A stretch of DNA of 64,000 nucleotides, taken from Nematostella vectensis (lineage: Eukaryota > Cnidaria > Anthozoa > Actiniaria > Edwardsiidae). The DNA lies in NCBI RefSeq assembly GCF_932526225.1, contig NC_064035.1:4153501-4217500 (forward strand), given 5' to 3'. The translations under genes were made by a program, and so were the position numbers. Position 1 is the stretch's first letter; the number at the start of each line of letters is the position of its first letter. This document shows, piece after piece, positions 1 through 10,166 of the stretch. Below the pieces are notes generated by a model. The model did not search any database. It was not told the origin of the DNA and was given only the letters and a program-made list of their open reading frames with translations.

Positions 1-955
1 TTATCTGTGTCGAGAGACAGCAAAACTAGCTTGCTACGACTGCCAGTTATCTGTGTCGAGAGACAGCAAAACTAGCTTGCTACGACTGCCAGTTATCTGT
101 GTCGAGAGACAGCAAAACTAGCTTGCTATGACTGCCAGTTAGCTACGTGTCGAGAGACAGCAAAACTAGCTTGTTATGACTGCCAGTTAGCTGTGTAGAG
201 AGACAGCAAAACTAGCTTGTTATGACAGCCAGTTAGCTGTGTCGAGAGACAGCAAAACTAGCTTGTTATGACTACCAGTTAGCTGTGTTGGGAGACAGCA
301 AAACTAGCTTGTTATGACTACCAGTTAGCTGTGTTGGGAGACAGCAAAACTAGCTTGTTATGACTGCCAGTTAGCTGTGTCGAGAGACAGCAAAACTAGC
401 TTGTTATGACTGCCAGTTAGCTACGTGTCGAGAGACAGCAAAACTAGCTTGTTATGACTACCAGTTAGCTGTGTCGAGAGACAGCAAAACTAGCTTGTTA
501 TGACTGCCAGTTAGCTACGTGTCGAGAGACAGCAAAACTAGCTTGTTATGACTACCAGTTAGCTGTGTTGGGAGACAGCAAAACTAGCTTGTTATGACTG
601 CCAGTTAGCTGTGTCGAGAGACAGCAAAACTAGCTTGTTATGACTGCCAGTTAGCTGTGTAGAGAGACAGCAAAACTAGCTTGTTATGACAGCCAGTTAG
701 CTGTGTCGAGAGACAGCAAAACTAGCTTGTTATGACTGCCAGTTAGCTACGTGTCGAGAGACAGCAAAACTAGCTTGTTATGACTGCCAGTTAGCTACGT
801 GTCGAGAGACAGCAAAACTAGCTTGTTATGACAGCCAGTTAGCTGTGTAGAGAGACAGCAAAACTAGCTTGTTATGACAGCCAGTTAGCTGTGTAGAGAG
901 ACAGCAAAACTAGCTTGTTATGACAGCCAGTTAGTTGTGTCGAGAGACAGCAAAA
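1..955. repeat. Minisatellite, ~46-48 bp unit, about 20 copies
   Basis: Tandem copies of a 46-bp unit that includes the words gagagacagcaaaactagc and ttatgactgccag. Variants with a ctacgtgt insertion are 48 bp. The array begins before the window and stops near 955, just short of the last visible ABCG2-like coding exon at 994-1080. Because that transporter must continue to the left, the array most likely lies inside one of its introns. No coding frame is meaningful here. Confidence 0.95.
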
Positions 956-993
956 CCCCACGGTTTTTCTCCGGCCACCTCTCTACGGCTTAC

Positions 994-3900
994 CGGTGGA
1001 TCCAGAAACAGCGCCTTGATTTGCATTTATTACATCCATGAAGAAGTCCGGCGGATTATTGTGAGCTTCGCAAGAGTAACCTAAGGGGACATTATACCAG
1101 TCAGAGTGTTTTTTTTTTCAGATTGGGATAGCAGTAGAAATTCGGGGGTTTGTAACTTGGCTCTTGACAATTTTTGTACAGCATTTCTATCTTTCATAAA
1201 GGTGAGGGGGAAGCCCCTTGAATCCCACCCCTAAGTTCACCGCTATAAGTCGGTAAACTAAACTCGAGTCTTCTTTAGTCATATGTTTTGTTGTGGGAGG
1301 CTCGAAATGTTAAAAGTGCCTCACCCTTGTCTCATCAACATGAATTGCAAGTTCAATTAACTATGGTTCAACTCACCAATTTTGTCGAAATAAACGAGAG
1401 CGTCACTAGCCAGGCCTTGGTAGACCATATCTCCCACGGAGAGGAGTATCATGCTGTCAAATAGCTTGAAGATCGAGTAGCGAGGCTGGTGAATGGAGAA
1501 GATGATGGTCTTTCCTCGCCTGCCCAGCCTAGAGATGCAACAGATACAGAACACGTAGCGCTCTTTCTACCACGGCGAAAACACTACAGGTCTTTTTAGA
1601 GAGCAACCACAACCCCCCCCCCCCCCTCCCCATCCTCACCCCAGTACACCTCTTCCAACAAGAGTACACCATTCTAAAATGCAGGTCAGTTCAGTGTTTT
1701 GTGATAGGCTTCAGTGTAGATATTTTTTGTTTCAGTTTACTTTCGCGACACTTATTTTCGCGTCACTTGATATCTTTTAAATAAAATTAGCGGCAAGTTT
1801 CATGTAATAATGTACAGAAAACAGTTTCATGGGGAAAAGAACTAACGTGTGGAGCAGACGAATGACGGTACATGCGGTCGACGCGTCAAGGCCGGTGGTC
1901 GGCTCATCCAAAAATAGCACAGACGGCGACGTAATAAGCTCCATGCCTATACTTGTGCGCTTCCGTTCTCCTCCCGAAACTCCCCGGATGAACTCGGTCC
2001 CAACCTTCTGATCTGCCACCTCGGTCAGCCCCAGATCACGCACGGTCTCGTTCACACGCTGTTCTCTGTCTTTTTTGCTGAGAGTGCGAGGGAGCCTCAG
2101 GCAAGCAGAAAAGTTCAGGTTCTCACGAATCGTAAGTGTCCCCATTACAACATCATCCTTTGGTAGCCAGAAAACAAATAAGTAAAAAAAAATGTTTCTG
2201 AAATCAAGGCATAAATGGAAACATAGAAATACAGTGAAGCTAAGATGCTTTGGGTTGGGGACACCCCAGGGTTGGATACATGGTGGGGGGTGGGGGGGTA
2301 TCCACCCACTTTTTGAGTAAAATTATTTTAAAAGTATCGAAATTTTGACACCCTCCTTTATATCTCCTATATACCCTTCCAAGGACACACACCTCCCCAG
2401 AAACCTGTGTATCATGAGCGAAGGGATGAGGTGGACATGCACAAGGACTCACTGGAAACAAAAAGCCCAAAAGGCCCATTCACTTTCCCAAAAACAAACT
2501 CTTAGTCCCTTAGTCTCTTGCTTCGTAAGCCACACCCACCTTCCATCAAAACTTACTTAAAGACACTATCAACAGACATGTCCAGTGTTGGCAGAGCAGT
2601 GGATCCTAGATTTTTGCAGCAACACAACAGATTCAGAAAGAACTCTTTTCAGGACTGGTCTGCATTATACCTGAACAACATAACCTGAAATACATTTAAA
2701 GTTTTCAGGTTGAAGTCTCCCATCTATGAGTACAGTTCCTGTGAGACAATGAGGGTCTTTTCTCCCTGCCAGGACATCAAGCAATCTAGACAAGAGAATA
2801 AAATGTCAATCAGATGAGGCTGACGAAAAAACCAATGAAGCCAATTACTCCAAGAGGGGATTAATTGTCATATCTGCAATCAATACTTCTTTACTGGCTC
2901 TAAGACGAAGAAGTGATTCGTAGAATGACTTTTGATTATTCTTTACCAGCAAACACTACAATAAGAAACCACCTGTGTTAGGCAGCTTGAAAAGCTAGAG
3001 ACAGAGAATTGCAAAAATTCAAATCAACGACATTTGGGCTGAGAGTCACATGAGAGAAGTCTGGAGGCTCTGGTACCCAGGGTAAAGCAAAAACTGCCCT
3101 TTGCATGAATAATTACACTTCCTTTAATGTGTTCTGCTCTAACTTTATTCAGACTGAGGGGGGCTCTTTAAGCCCCCCCTCCGGGAAAATTGCTATAATT
3201 TCTGAACCATAGCAGCTAAGAGGCTTAAACGCTTAGACGCTCCATGTTACCATGGCAACCGTTTTTTCACACATAGGTTTCCCAAAAACTAAAAAGTAGT
3301 GAAACTTTCATATTTTGGTCTTGTTTCTCAGATTTAAATACCTCTTTTGACTTTATAAGTTGGTTTAGGTGACACTAGCATTTTTTTACCTCGGATATTT
3401 GGGGGGGAGGGGTGGGTAAATTTTGCTCTCTTAAAGCTGTTGTTAAAAATGTCACTAGATTTACTATATGGCACTTTAAATGCTAACATTATGCATTTAT
3501 CATTTTAATGAGCAGATATAAATGCATGCAAATACTTTTTTCTGTAATAATTCCAGATTTTTTTCTTTTGCAAAAAATGATAAGAATCCAAGATGGCGGA
3601 TCCAAGATGGAGGACCCAAGATGGTGGAAATTCCTACAAAAAATTGATTATAAACGTTTTTATGGCCTTTTTGCATTGTAAAGCTGTTGAAATGGTGATT
3701 TTGACATATCTGAATGATGCAAATGATTTCAACCTGATATCTGATAATTTGGGCAATATTTGAAAGAATAGCTAGACATCATATTTATGACGTCATTGTG
3801 ACATCACAATTGCTTTGACCACACCCAAAATAGGGCGGGAAGATTCTTTGCATGCTAATGCTTATTGTCTGTAAGTTTGATGGTCATAGTCTAAGCAGTT

Positions 3901-4868
3901 CATGAAATACGAAGGGAGTGCCCTTTCAGCCCCCCCCCCCCCCCAGTCACAGACAGCTCAAAATAGCCCAGTCTGAATAGGGGTAATGATCTTATAGCAA
4001 TCTTATACGTACCGCAGCTGCTGACTTTTATCTTTCCTTAAATAAACACTAATGAATACAATCCCCTATACAGCTTTAGTTTCTTTTGTTTTAATGTAGT
4101 GTTGTTGTCTGTGAAACAATTTGTGCTCCAGTTTGCTGGCTAACTTGAGACACAAAAGTCATTAAGGTACATTTTTGCTCTAGTCATCAAAGACACCCAA
4201 AAACTCACGTTGTTTTTCCACTTCCAGTTGGTCCCAGAATTGCATTAACACCAGGTTTCATAATGCCACTGAAACAAAAAACAGGAAACAAGAAACATGT
4301 TTATTGCAAGCAGGAAAGTTCCACTTGAGCTGTCTGAAGGCCAGTGTACAACTAAACATGATTTGAGTTGGTGAGAGTTGGAGATTGGTTGAGAGTTGAA
4401 GATTGGAGAGATTGGAGATATTTTGCCTTGTTTTTCTTCAACAGTGTATACACATAAAGATACAGCGACACTCTTGATACCTAGTCACCTACCATCATAT
4501 GGCTATTTCCTGGGATGGGGTTCTGTTGATATCACTATTTTTTATAAGTGTTTGAGATTTGGAGATTTGATATTTGGTTAGATTTGACATTATAGTAAAT
4601 ATCTAAACTTACCCTAACCCCAATTGCAATAAACATTGACCATTTCATACCTTATCTGATTGAGTATGTTCTTGTCAATCTTTACTCCATTTTGTTTGGT
4701 GCGTACAGTGTAGGATATCTCATGGAAGGAGATAACAGAGCCGTCTTCTTTTGAACCCATCCCTGCAACTTGTGCATCATAGTTATCTCCAGTATTCAAG
4801 GTATTGGAGTGGTAGCCGTTGTGAGGAAGTGAATTACCTAGAAGAGGCATCTTCTCATCTTTGAACAT
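994..4868 (-). CDS. abcg2: ABCG2-like half ABC transporter, N-terminal ATPase part (3' partial)
   Basis: Six coding exons, read right to left: 4651-4868, 4209-4268, 2671-2785, 1847-2157, 1377-1528 and 994-1080. All have AG/GT borders and matching phases. The start ATG is at 4866-4868. In order, the product shows an SFHEISY beta-strand region, Walker A (GPTGSGKTT, split by the 4209/2785 intron), a SGYVVQ Q-loop followed by DDVVMGTLT, the ABC signature VSGGERKR, Walker B LFLDEPTTGLD, the H-loop SIHQPRYSIFKLFDS, and the linker NNPPDFFMDVIN. This order and wording are those of the ABCG (White/BCRP) family, closest in my reading to ABCG2. Such proteins are homo- or heterodimeric membrane efflux pumps for xenobiotics and amphipathic metabolites. 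The six-helix membrane domain is not in the window and should lie left of position 1, beyond the minisatellite. Nothing looks broken. ABCG2 versus another ABCG member is inferred from recalled similarity. Confidence 0.92.
3146..3979. repeat. Candidate non-autonomous inverted-repeat element in ABCG2-like intron
   Basis: About 830 bp inside the 2786-4208 intron, bounded by the inverted 11-mer tattcagactg (3146-3156) and its complement (3969-3979). Both ends are followed inward by G/C tracts. The interior holds three near-direct copies of ccaagatgg (about 3590-3625). There is no ORF. It may be a MITE or a degenerate dispersed repeat. No clear target-site duplication was found. Confidence 0.45.
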
Positions 4869-5721
4869 CTATAAGTTTATAGCAACAAATTGCACATGAT
4901 TATGCCAAGTTTCAGACAATTCTGGCAGGTAAGGGAGGAGAAGGTAGGGGAAGCTACTCCCCCCCCCCCCCCCCCAATATATAAGAGATGATTTTGGACG
5001 AACACAATTCTATGCTATCCACCCTCGCAATACAAGGTCTCAAGTCGGTCATGAGACCACACATTGGAATTTTTTATGACGATGTAATCAGACCCGCAGA
5101 CGTATGCAGAAATGTTAATATGCAGATTCAAATGTTTACTCAGGTTTTGGCGCAAAAACTAAGAACGCAATGCAGATCGCGGAGATCACAAATTATGCTT
5201 TCAAATTGTACAAAACTAAGAAATCTTAATAGCGTAACCACGAACTAGTTTTCGAAATGCTTATACTTTAGTTCCGCCTTCCTTATTTACACAAACGTTA
5301 CGTAACACAACCATATTCAAGGTGACGGGTCCTTTCTTGTATTCAAGATCTCGATTTCTTATTAGCATTTTAGTATCGACAATATCTTATCCACACTTCT
5401 AAGCCATTGTGCTATTCGAATCAATTTTACTTAATTTCTTTCTGCTCTAATTTATCTTGGAGACCGAGGTTAGGAAGAGGAAAGACTAACATGATGTCCC
5501 TTCTCTGGATAATCGCACTTTATATTCGACTGCATCGGTTAGAATAACCCTACCTTGAGTTTATAAATATTTGAAATAGGTCCAGAGAGTACTCTTTTGA
5601 TCAAAGGCAGGATCGTCTACAAATCCTTACGCCGGCCTTTAACCGTTTCCATAAAGTTGTACACACTAAGGTCAGCGGTTTTGCCAAGGTGTTATTTTTG
5701 CCTGTTTGTTGTATTGATGAT
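4869..5721. other. Upstream region of the ABCG2-like gene, no gene seen
   Basis: This stretch follows the ABCG2-like start codon on its 5' side and should contain its promoter and leader. It includes a C-tract near 4960-4975. An 86-codon plus-strand frame at 4988-5248 has no recognisable domain and no splice context, so it is not called as a gene. Confidence 0.5.
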
Positions 5722-6052
5722 TACCATAAATGATCTAATAAACGCCCCCTATTTAAAGAACGCCTTCTAACTAATGAACGGCCCCCCTAAGCTTACAAGT
5801 TTGTAATGAACGCCCCCCCTCTATTTAACGCCCCCCCCCCCTTCACCCTCCCTCCGCTTAAAAACAAACGACATAGGAATTTCGGTAATAACATAAATTA
5901 AATTTAATTAATCTGAGTTTGGCATCTACTGGGTGAGACTTGCTTTTCAAGAAATGCTTGCTACGCAGGTTTTAATTAAACGTGATCCTGACTGCCCTAG
6001 AACCCCACTGCAGTTGGGTTTCTTGTATTTTCATAGATCATTTACTACGGTA
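5722..6052 (-). repeat. MITE copy 1 of the 'TACCGTAAATGATC' family
   Basis: The left end (taccataaatgatctaataa) and right end (gatcatttactacggta) are imperfect inverted repeats. The left ~230 bp matches, in inverted orientation, the right half of the intact copy at 7523-7980: same order of aacgcc tracts, aaacaaacgacataggaat, the tctactggg motif and the cgcaggtt block. The right end is degenerate. It is a short non-autonomous DNA transposon, autonomous relative unknown. Confidence 0.75.
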
Positions 6053-6082
6053 CCTTGAGTAAAAAAATGTTTTTTTGATTGT

Positions 6083-6274
6083 GTAGTTCGAGAATATATT
6101 CATACCCCCTCCCCCATTTGAAGGGGTCGGAGGAATGACCCCCCACCCCTCTGGAATTCCCAACCCCCTGGAAAAAAACTGTTAGGAAAAAGGGCATTCC
6201 TCTCCCCTCCCCTTTGGAAATTCCTTGGCGTTTGAACCCCCCACCCTCCCGGGTTGGATATTTTCTGGAACTAC
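6083..6274. repeat. Small G/C-rich inverted-repeat element (copy A)
   Basis: The element starts with gtagttcgagaatatattc and ends with ggatattttctggaactac, which are imperfect inverted repeats. The interior is rich in C tracts. A related copy lies at 12297-12454 in the opposite orientation and shares ccagggggttgg, aattccagagg and the same terminus. It is non-coding, although a spurious 77-codon frame crosses it. Confidence 0.65.
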
Positions 6275-6934
6275 TCATTATTCGAAGGCCTCGATAGACT
6301 GGCAGTAATGTTTAAAAATGACAGAAGTCTATATGAGACAGATTTACCTGCAGCATGTTTTATAATTATTGGTCCTTCTTACCACATTTATGTGACTGCT
6401 TGCTAAAACTTTTTGTGCAGGGAAATGCCCATAAGCTGAAATGTTTGAAAAACATTTCAACTCTCCCAACTCTGTCAACTCTCCCGCATTAGGCGGGAGT
6501 CTCAAGATTTTGGACCCCTTCTCCCGCTCTCTCACGTATAGCACCAAATCTCCCGCTTTTTAGAGATTCTTATCGCTTACGAAAAATTATTCTATAGACA
6601 TTTTGCCTATTTTCTATTAAAACGATCGAAACAATAATTCCCAATTTATCTTATACCCTCGTGAGATCTATAAGTGGATTTCTGCGAGAGAGCTTTCTGA
6701 ACGGCAAACCCCTCTCCCCAAAAATGAATATACCGTATATTGAATATACCGTATATTGTGTGGGCCACACCCCTCCCCCCTAAAAGAATTCTCAAGCCTT
6801 GAGATTTCAGGGGTTGGCAGGAATGTTAGACCAGCAATAAAGTCTCTTGAGTTCAGTGTATCCATGTGATGACCAGAAAATGAACTTAACTAATACATAC
6901 TAGAATTTTTTTTTTTATTTAAATAATTTACATA
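6275..6934. other. Intergenic, no gene seen
   Basis: No coding region recognised. It contains a short direct repeat of gaatataccgtatatt near 6726-6757 and C tracts. Only short shadow frames cross it. Confidence 0.5.
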
Positions 6935-7466
6935 CAGTGGAACCTGGATTTTACGAGATACCTCTGGAGAAAGGAAAATCTATCGTAAAATCAAGGTATC
7001 GTTGCAAAGAGGTCCTCGATTTTACGATATAAAGGAAAATCCATTGAAAATGTCGTTGTAGCGAGGTTGGTTTAGTTAACTCTTACAAAATAATGATATT
7101 GTAACTGCAGTCTGTGTAAGACTGTACAGCTACTCTCTGTAAGACTGTAATATGTATTTAAGAAGATCTTTCAAGTAAAAAAAGTAAACAAAAAAACGAT
7201 TAACTATACTGTACGTGTATGTTTTTTTGATTTTTTCTCTCTTTGTTGATAAACATGATAATCGGCAATATCGTTGTATCAAGGTCGAAATTACGCTTGG
7301 GAGAACAGATTTGTATCGTAAAATCGAGAATATTGTTGTATCCAATATCGTTAGATAGAGGTAATTTCTTATACTTTTCACTGTATTTCCGCCGGAAGAA
7401 AGGAGAACGTCGCCGTAAAATCGAGGTTACGGTAAAATCCAGTATCGTAAAATCCAGGTTCCACTG
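6935..7466. mobile_element. Tc1/mariner-pogo type MITE with TA target site
   Basis: Terminal inverted repeats begin cagtggaacctggatttta (6935 onward) and end with the near-exact complement (ending 7466), flanked on both sides by TA (6933-6934 and 7467-7468). CAGTGGAACCT-like termini with a TA duplication are typical of Tigger/pogo-class non-autonomous elements. The interior contains further subterminal taaaatc(g/c)aggt motifs in both orientations. There is no transposase ORF, so it was mobilised in trans. Confidence 0.85.
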
Positions 7467-7522
7467 TACAATAAAGCATTCAAATGGCTTGCAAAGCTGC
7501 AGTTTTCACACATCGCCGCAAC

Positions 7523-7980
7523 TACCGTAAATGATCTAATAAACGCCCGGGCGTTTATTAAATTTCTATGGTCCAAGGAGGGCATTCAATAGATAGGAGG
7601 CGTTAATTAGAGAGGGGCGTCCTTTACAAACTACAACAATATAACAAACCCCCAATGTGCAGAGTGCAGTAGGGTTCTAATTTCAGTCAGATGGTCAGGA
7701 TAACGTTAAATTATAGCCTGCGTGGCAAGAGTTTCTTGACATTGAGCAAATCTCCCCCAGTAGAAGCCAAGCTCAGATTAAGCAAGAAGGCAATTGAATT
7801 TGATCTATATTATTGGAATTCCTATGTCGTTTGTTTTTTAAATTGGGAGGGAGGGGGTCGTTAAATAGAGGGGGCGTTTATTAGAGAGGGGCGATTAATA
7901 CAGACTTACAAGCTTAGGGGGGTGTTCATTAGGTAGTAGGCGTTCTTTAGATAGGGGCGTTTATTAGATCATTTACGGTA
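7523..7980. mobile_element. Intact MITE, 'TACCGTAAATGATC' family (copy 2)
   Basis: A 458-bp element with perfect terminal inverted repeats of about 26 bp: taccgtaaatgatctaataa at the left and its complement ending at 7980. A short internal palindrome (aaacgcccgggcgttt) sits inside the left end. Copy 1 at 5722-6052 is a degraded relative in inverse orientation. No ORF and no obvious target-site duplication seen. Confidence 0.85.
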
Positions 7981-9015
7981 TGTTGCACCAATCCGCTTAC
8001 AAGAATTTCGACTCGTATGACTTCGAAGTTTGAAAAATTTTATATCAGCTTTTCTCGGTGCTGCTAAAGTGATCAGCCATGGGTGGATCTTCTACTGGAA
8101 ACACGAGGATCTGAGGAAATACCATAGCTCAAGCCATCAATGTGATGATACAGAACAAGCATGCTCTCAATAGCCATCGGGCCATGTTAAAGTTCTTATT
8201 AGTTTTCACTTATAGCAATCAAGCCAAAAGAAAACATAGATAAGCTTTCAAATTCTGAAAGGGAATTGAATTTGATTGAAATTTGAATGTTCTACGGAGC
8301 TCTGAAAATCGAATCAATCTCCTTTCGCCGCGCTTTGGCGGGAAAATCTAAAACAACGCATAATCCCTAAGTCCGTTTAAATTCTGAGACGGCAATACCG
8401 CAAAATATTGGCGAAGAGTTTTGTATTGCAATGCTATCCACAATGAAGCGATAACCATGTAAAGCAGAGAATTAAATGCGAAAAAAGCAAAATATCGTTT
8501 TGTTGTAGGTTTCAAAAACAGCGCGCGCTCGTCACCATTTTTGATTGCGTAAACGCAGCCCGCGCGCAAAAAAGAACAACTCATAGACCACACTTGCTAC
8601 ATTTTGCAGGTTTCTTTTATGAAGTTGAATGATAAGTTGACTACCAGGTTGAGTTATAAAGATGACGGGAAAACTTGTAACCACACAACGATCATGAAGA
8701 AAAAACAAGTATAGCGCGCGCATATTTTTTATCATGTAATTTGACTGACATCTCTCGATCTACGTCACAGATGACCATAACCAAGCTTTTCAGTTCACGG
8801 CCTTTTTTCGCAGGGTCGTAGCAGGGGTTGGGGCACTGGGGGCCTAAATTATCAAAAATTGTAAGGAAATGACAAGTGTAGGTGCGTAGCTGTGCCCCCA
8901 ATATTTTCTTAATGTTTCTGTATTGTGCCCCTCCAATATATCGAGACCTGCTACGGCACTGTTTCGTAAGATAAGTTATACGAACTTTAAAGGCTTTTTC
9001 GCGATAGAAGCACCA
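7981..9015. other. Intergenic, no gene seen
   Basis: Contains gcgcgc-rich patches near 8520-8570 and 8715 and several 60-80 codon frames without recognisable content. It lies 3' of the ATP-grasp pseudogene. Confidence 0.5.
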
Positions 9016-10166
9016 TCAAACGCCTGCATGCTCTAATGAATTCTCCAACTCTTTGCATTGCAGCTTTGAATTTTTCAATAACTCGTCACGCAGAGCTCTA
9101 CACTCGTCATGTGACTTAGCGAAGACGCTTCACGTATGCTCTACTGCCATCGTCTACATCACTCGCTGCTGTCACAATAACTCTTGCGCCGTCTCGCTCA
9201 TTGTTGATGGCATTTGCCTTAGCGATGAGTGCTTTGGCAGAGAAGGGAAACGTGACTTGGGAAGACCGAGATCAGACATGTACGCTGCTATTAAGATATG
9301 AGTGGTGGAACCGCTGACTCGTGGGTTTATATCGCAGAGGTATCCAATGCTTTTCGTGTCAATAACTTCGAAGTTGACTATCCCAAAATAGCCGTTCTTT
9401 TTCGGGTAGTTCTTGACCGGGATGACAAAGTCCTCGTAGACGTTGTTTTTCAGTCTTTCCTGGTCTTCCCAGGGCGTGAACCTGAATTCCATCCTGGTCT
9501 TCCCAGGTCGTGAACCTGAATTCCATCCATTTCGTTTATCGCGGTTCCTAGCCACTCCACGTCCGCGTTTAGACAGGTAGAACGTGTAGCTGGGGACCTC
9601 AATCACGCCCTCGATGTATTCTTGCAGCACAAACTCTGGCTTCCACTTGCCGTTGCCCTTGATCTTTGATAATATTCCTTCTAATTCCTTGTTATCGTGG
9701 ACGACGAAGTTGCCCTTTCCGCTGTATCCATTCTCACTCTTTAGCTGCAGCCTGTACATGGTGGCCGGGTTCACTGCGTGCTTGTTTGCGGGGATACTCT
9801 GTATTGCTGTGGTCGTGACGATAGGAGTATCATCGAGTAGTCCGTCCTCGATGGATGTGATTGTTATCGGCGAGAAAACCGGAAGCCATTCTCTCCAGTG
9901 TTTTGCCAGCTCTGGGTCGGGCCCCTCTTCGAGAAGAACTGGGACTTCACCTCCCATCGCAGCTAAGGTCTTGACGGCATACACTGCTGGTACGCTGCTC
10001 GTGACACCCCAGGCCAGTCGAAGACTCGATATTTTTTATCATTAATAAACCTGTGGCCTTTAGAAAATGTCGACGGCCTGTAGGGTAGCAAATAAACACG
10101 GTCCAAGTTCTTCAGTACCAGACTACTTAGCGTTGTGTACGACTTGGTGATTTGGGATTTCCCCAT
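9016..10166 (-). pseudogene. Intronless ATP-grasp ligase pseudogene with several frameshifts
   Basis: Coding character runs from an ATG at 10164-10166 to a TGA at 9016-9018, about 383 codons, but through at least four frame segments. These are 10166 to ~10005 (start MGKSQITK, ending RVFDWPG), ~10020 to 9172 (the longest), ~9240 to ~9125 (AKALIAKANAINNE...), and ~9120 to 9018 (SHDECRALRDELLKNSK). The long segment has ATP-grasp hallmarks: a glycine-rich ATP loop GYSGKGNFVV, VLQEYIEG, and the metal/ATP motif CDINPRVSGSTTH. ATP-grasp enzymes join a carboxylate to an amine or thiol through an acyl-phosphate; the substrate here is unknown. The gene has no introns, unlike its neighbours, which would fit bacterial ancestry or retroposition. 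Frameshifts could also be assembly errors. I cannot name the subfamily. Confidence 0.72.
9461..9528. repeat. 34-bp tandem duplication inside the ATP-grasp pseudogene
   Basis: Two adjacent copies (9461-9494 and 9495-9528) of a 34-bp unit beginning tggtcttcccagg differ at one base. Since 34 is not a multiple of three, the two copies are read in different frames of the same long ORF. One copy gives NSGSRPGKTR and the other MEFRFTPWEDQ. This supports decay of the gene. Confidence 0.9.

Noticed and set aside
4988-5248. 86-codon plus-strand ORF upstream of the ABCG2-like gene
   Set aside because: No domain, no splice context and ordinary composition; probably chance.
9614-10045. 143-codon plus-strand ORF
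   Set aside because: It is the antisense of the ATP-grasp coding region.
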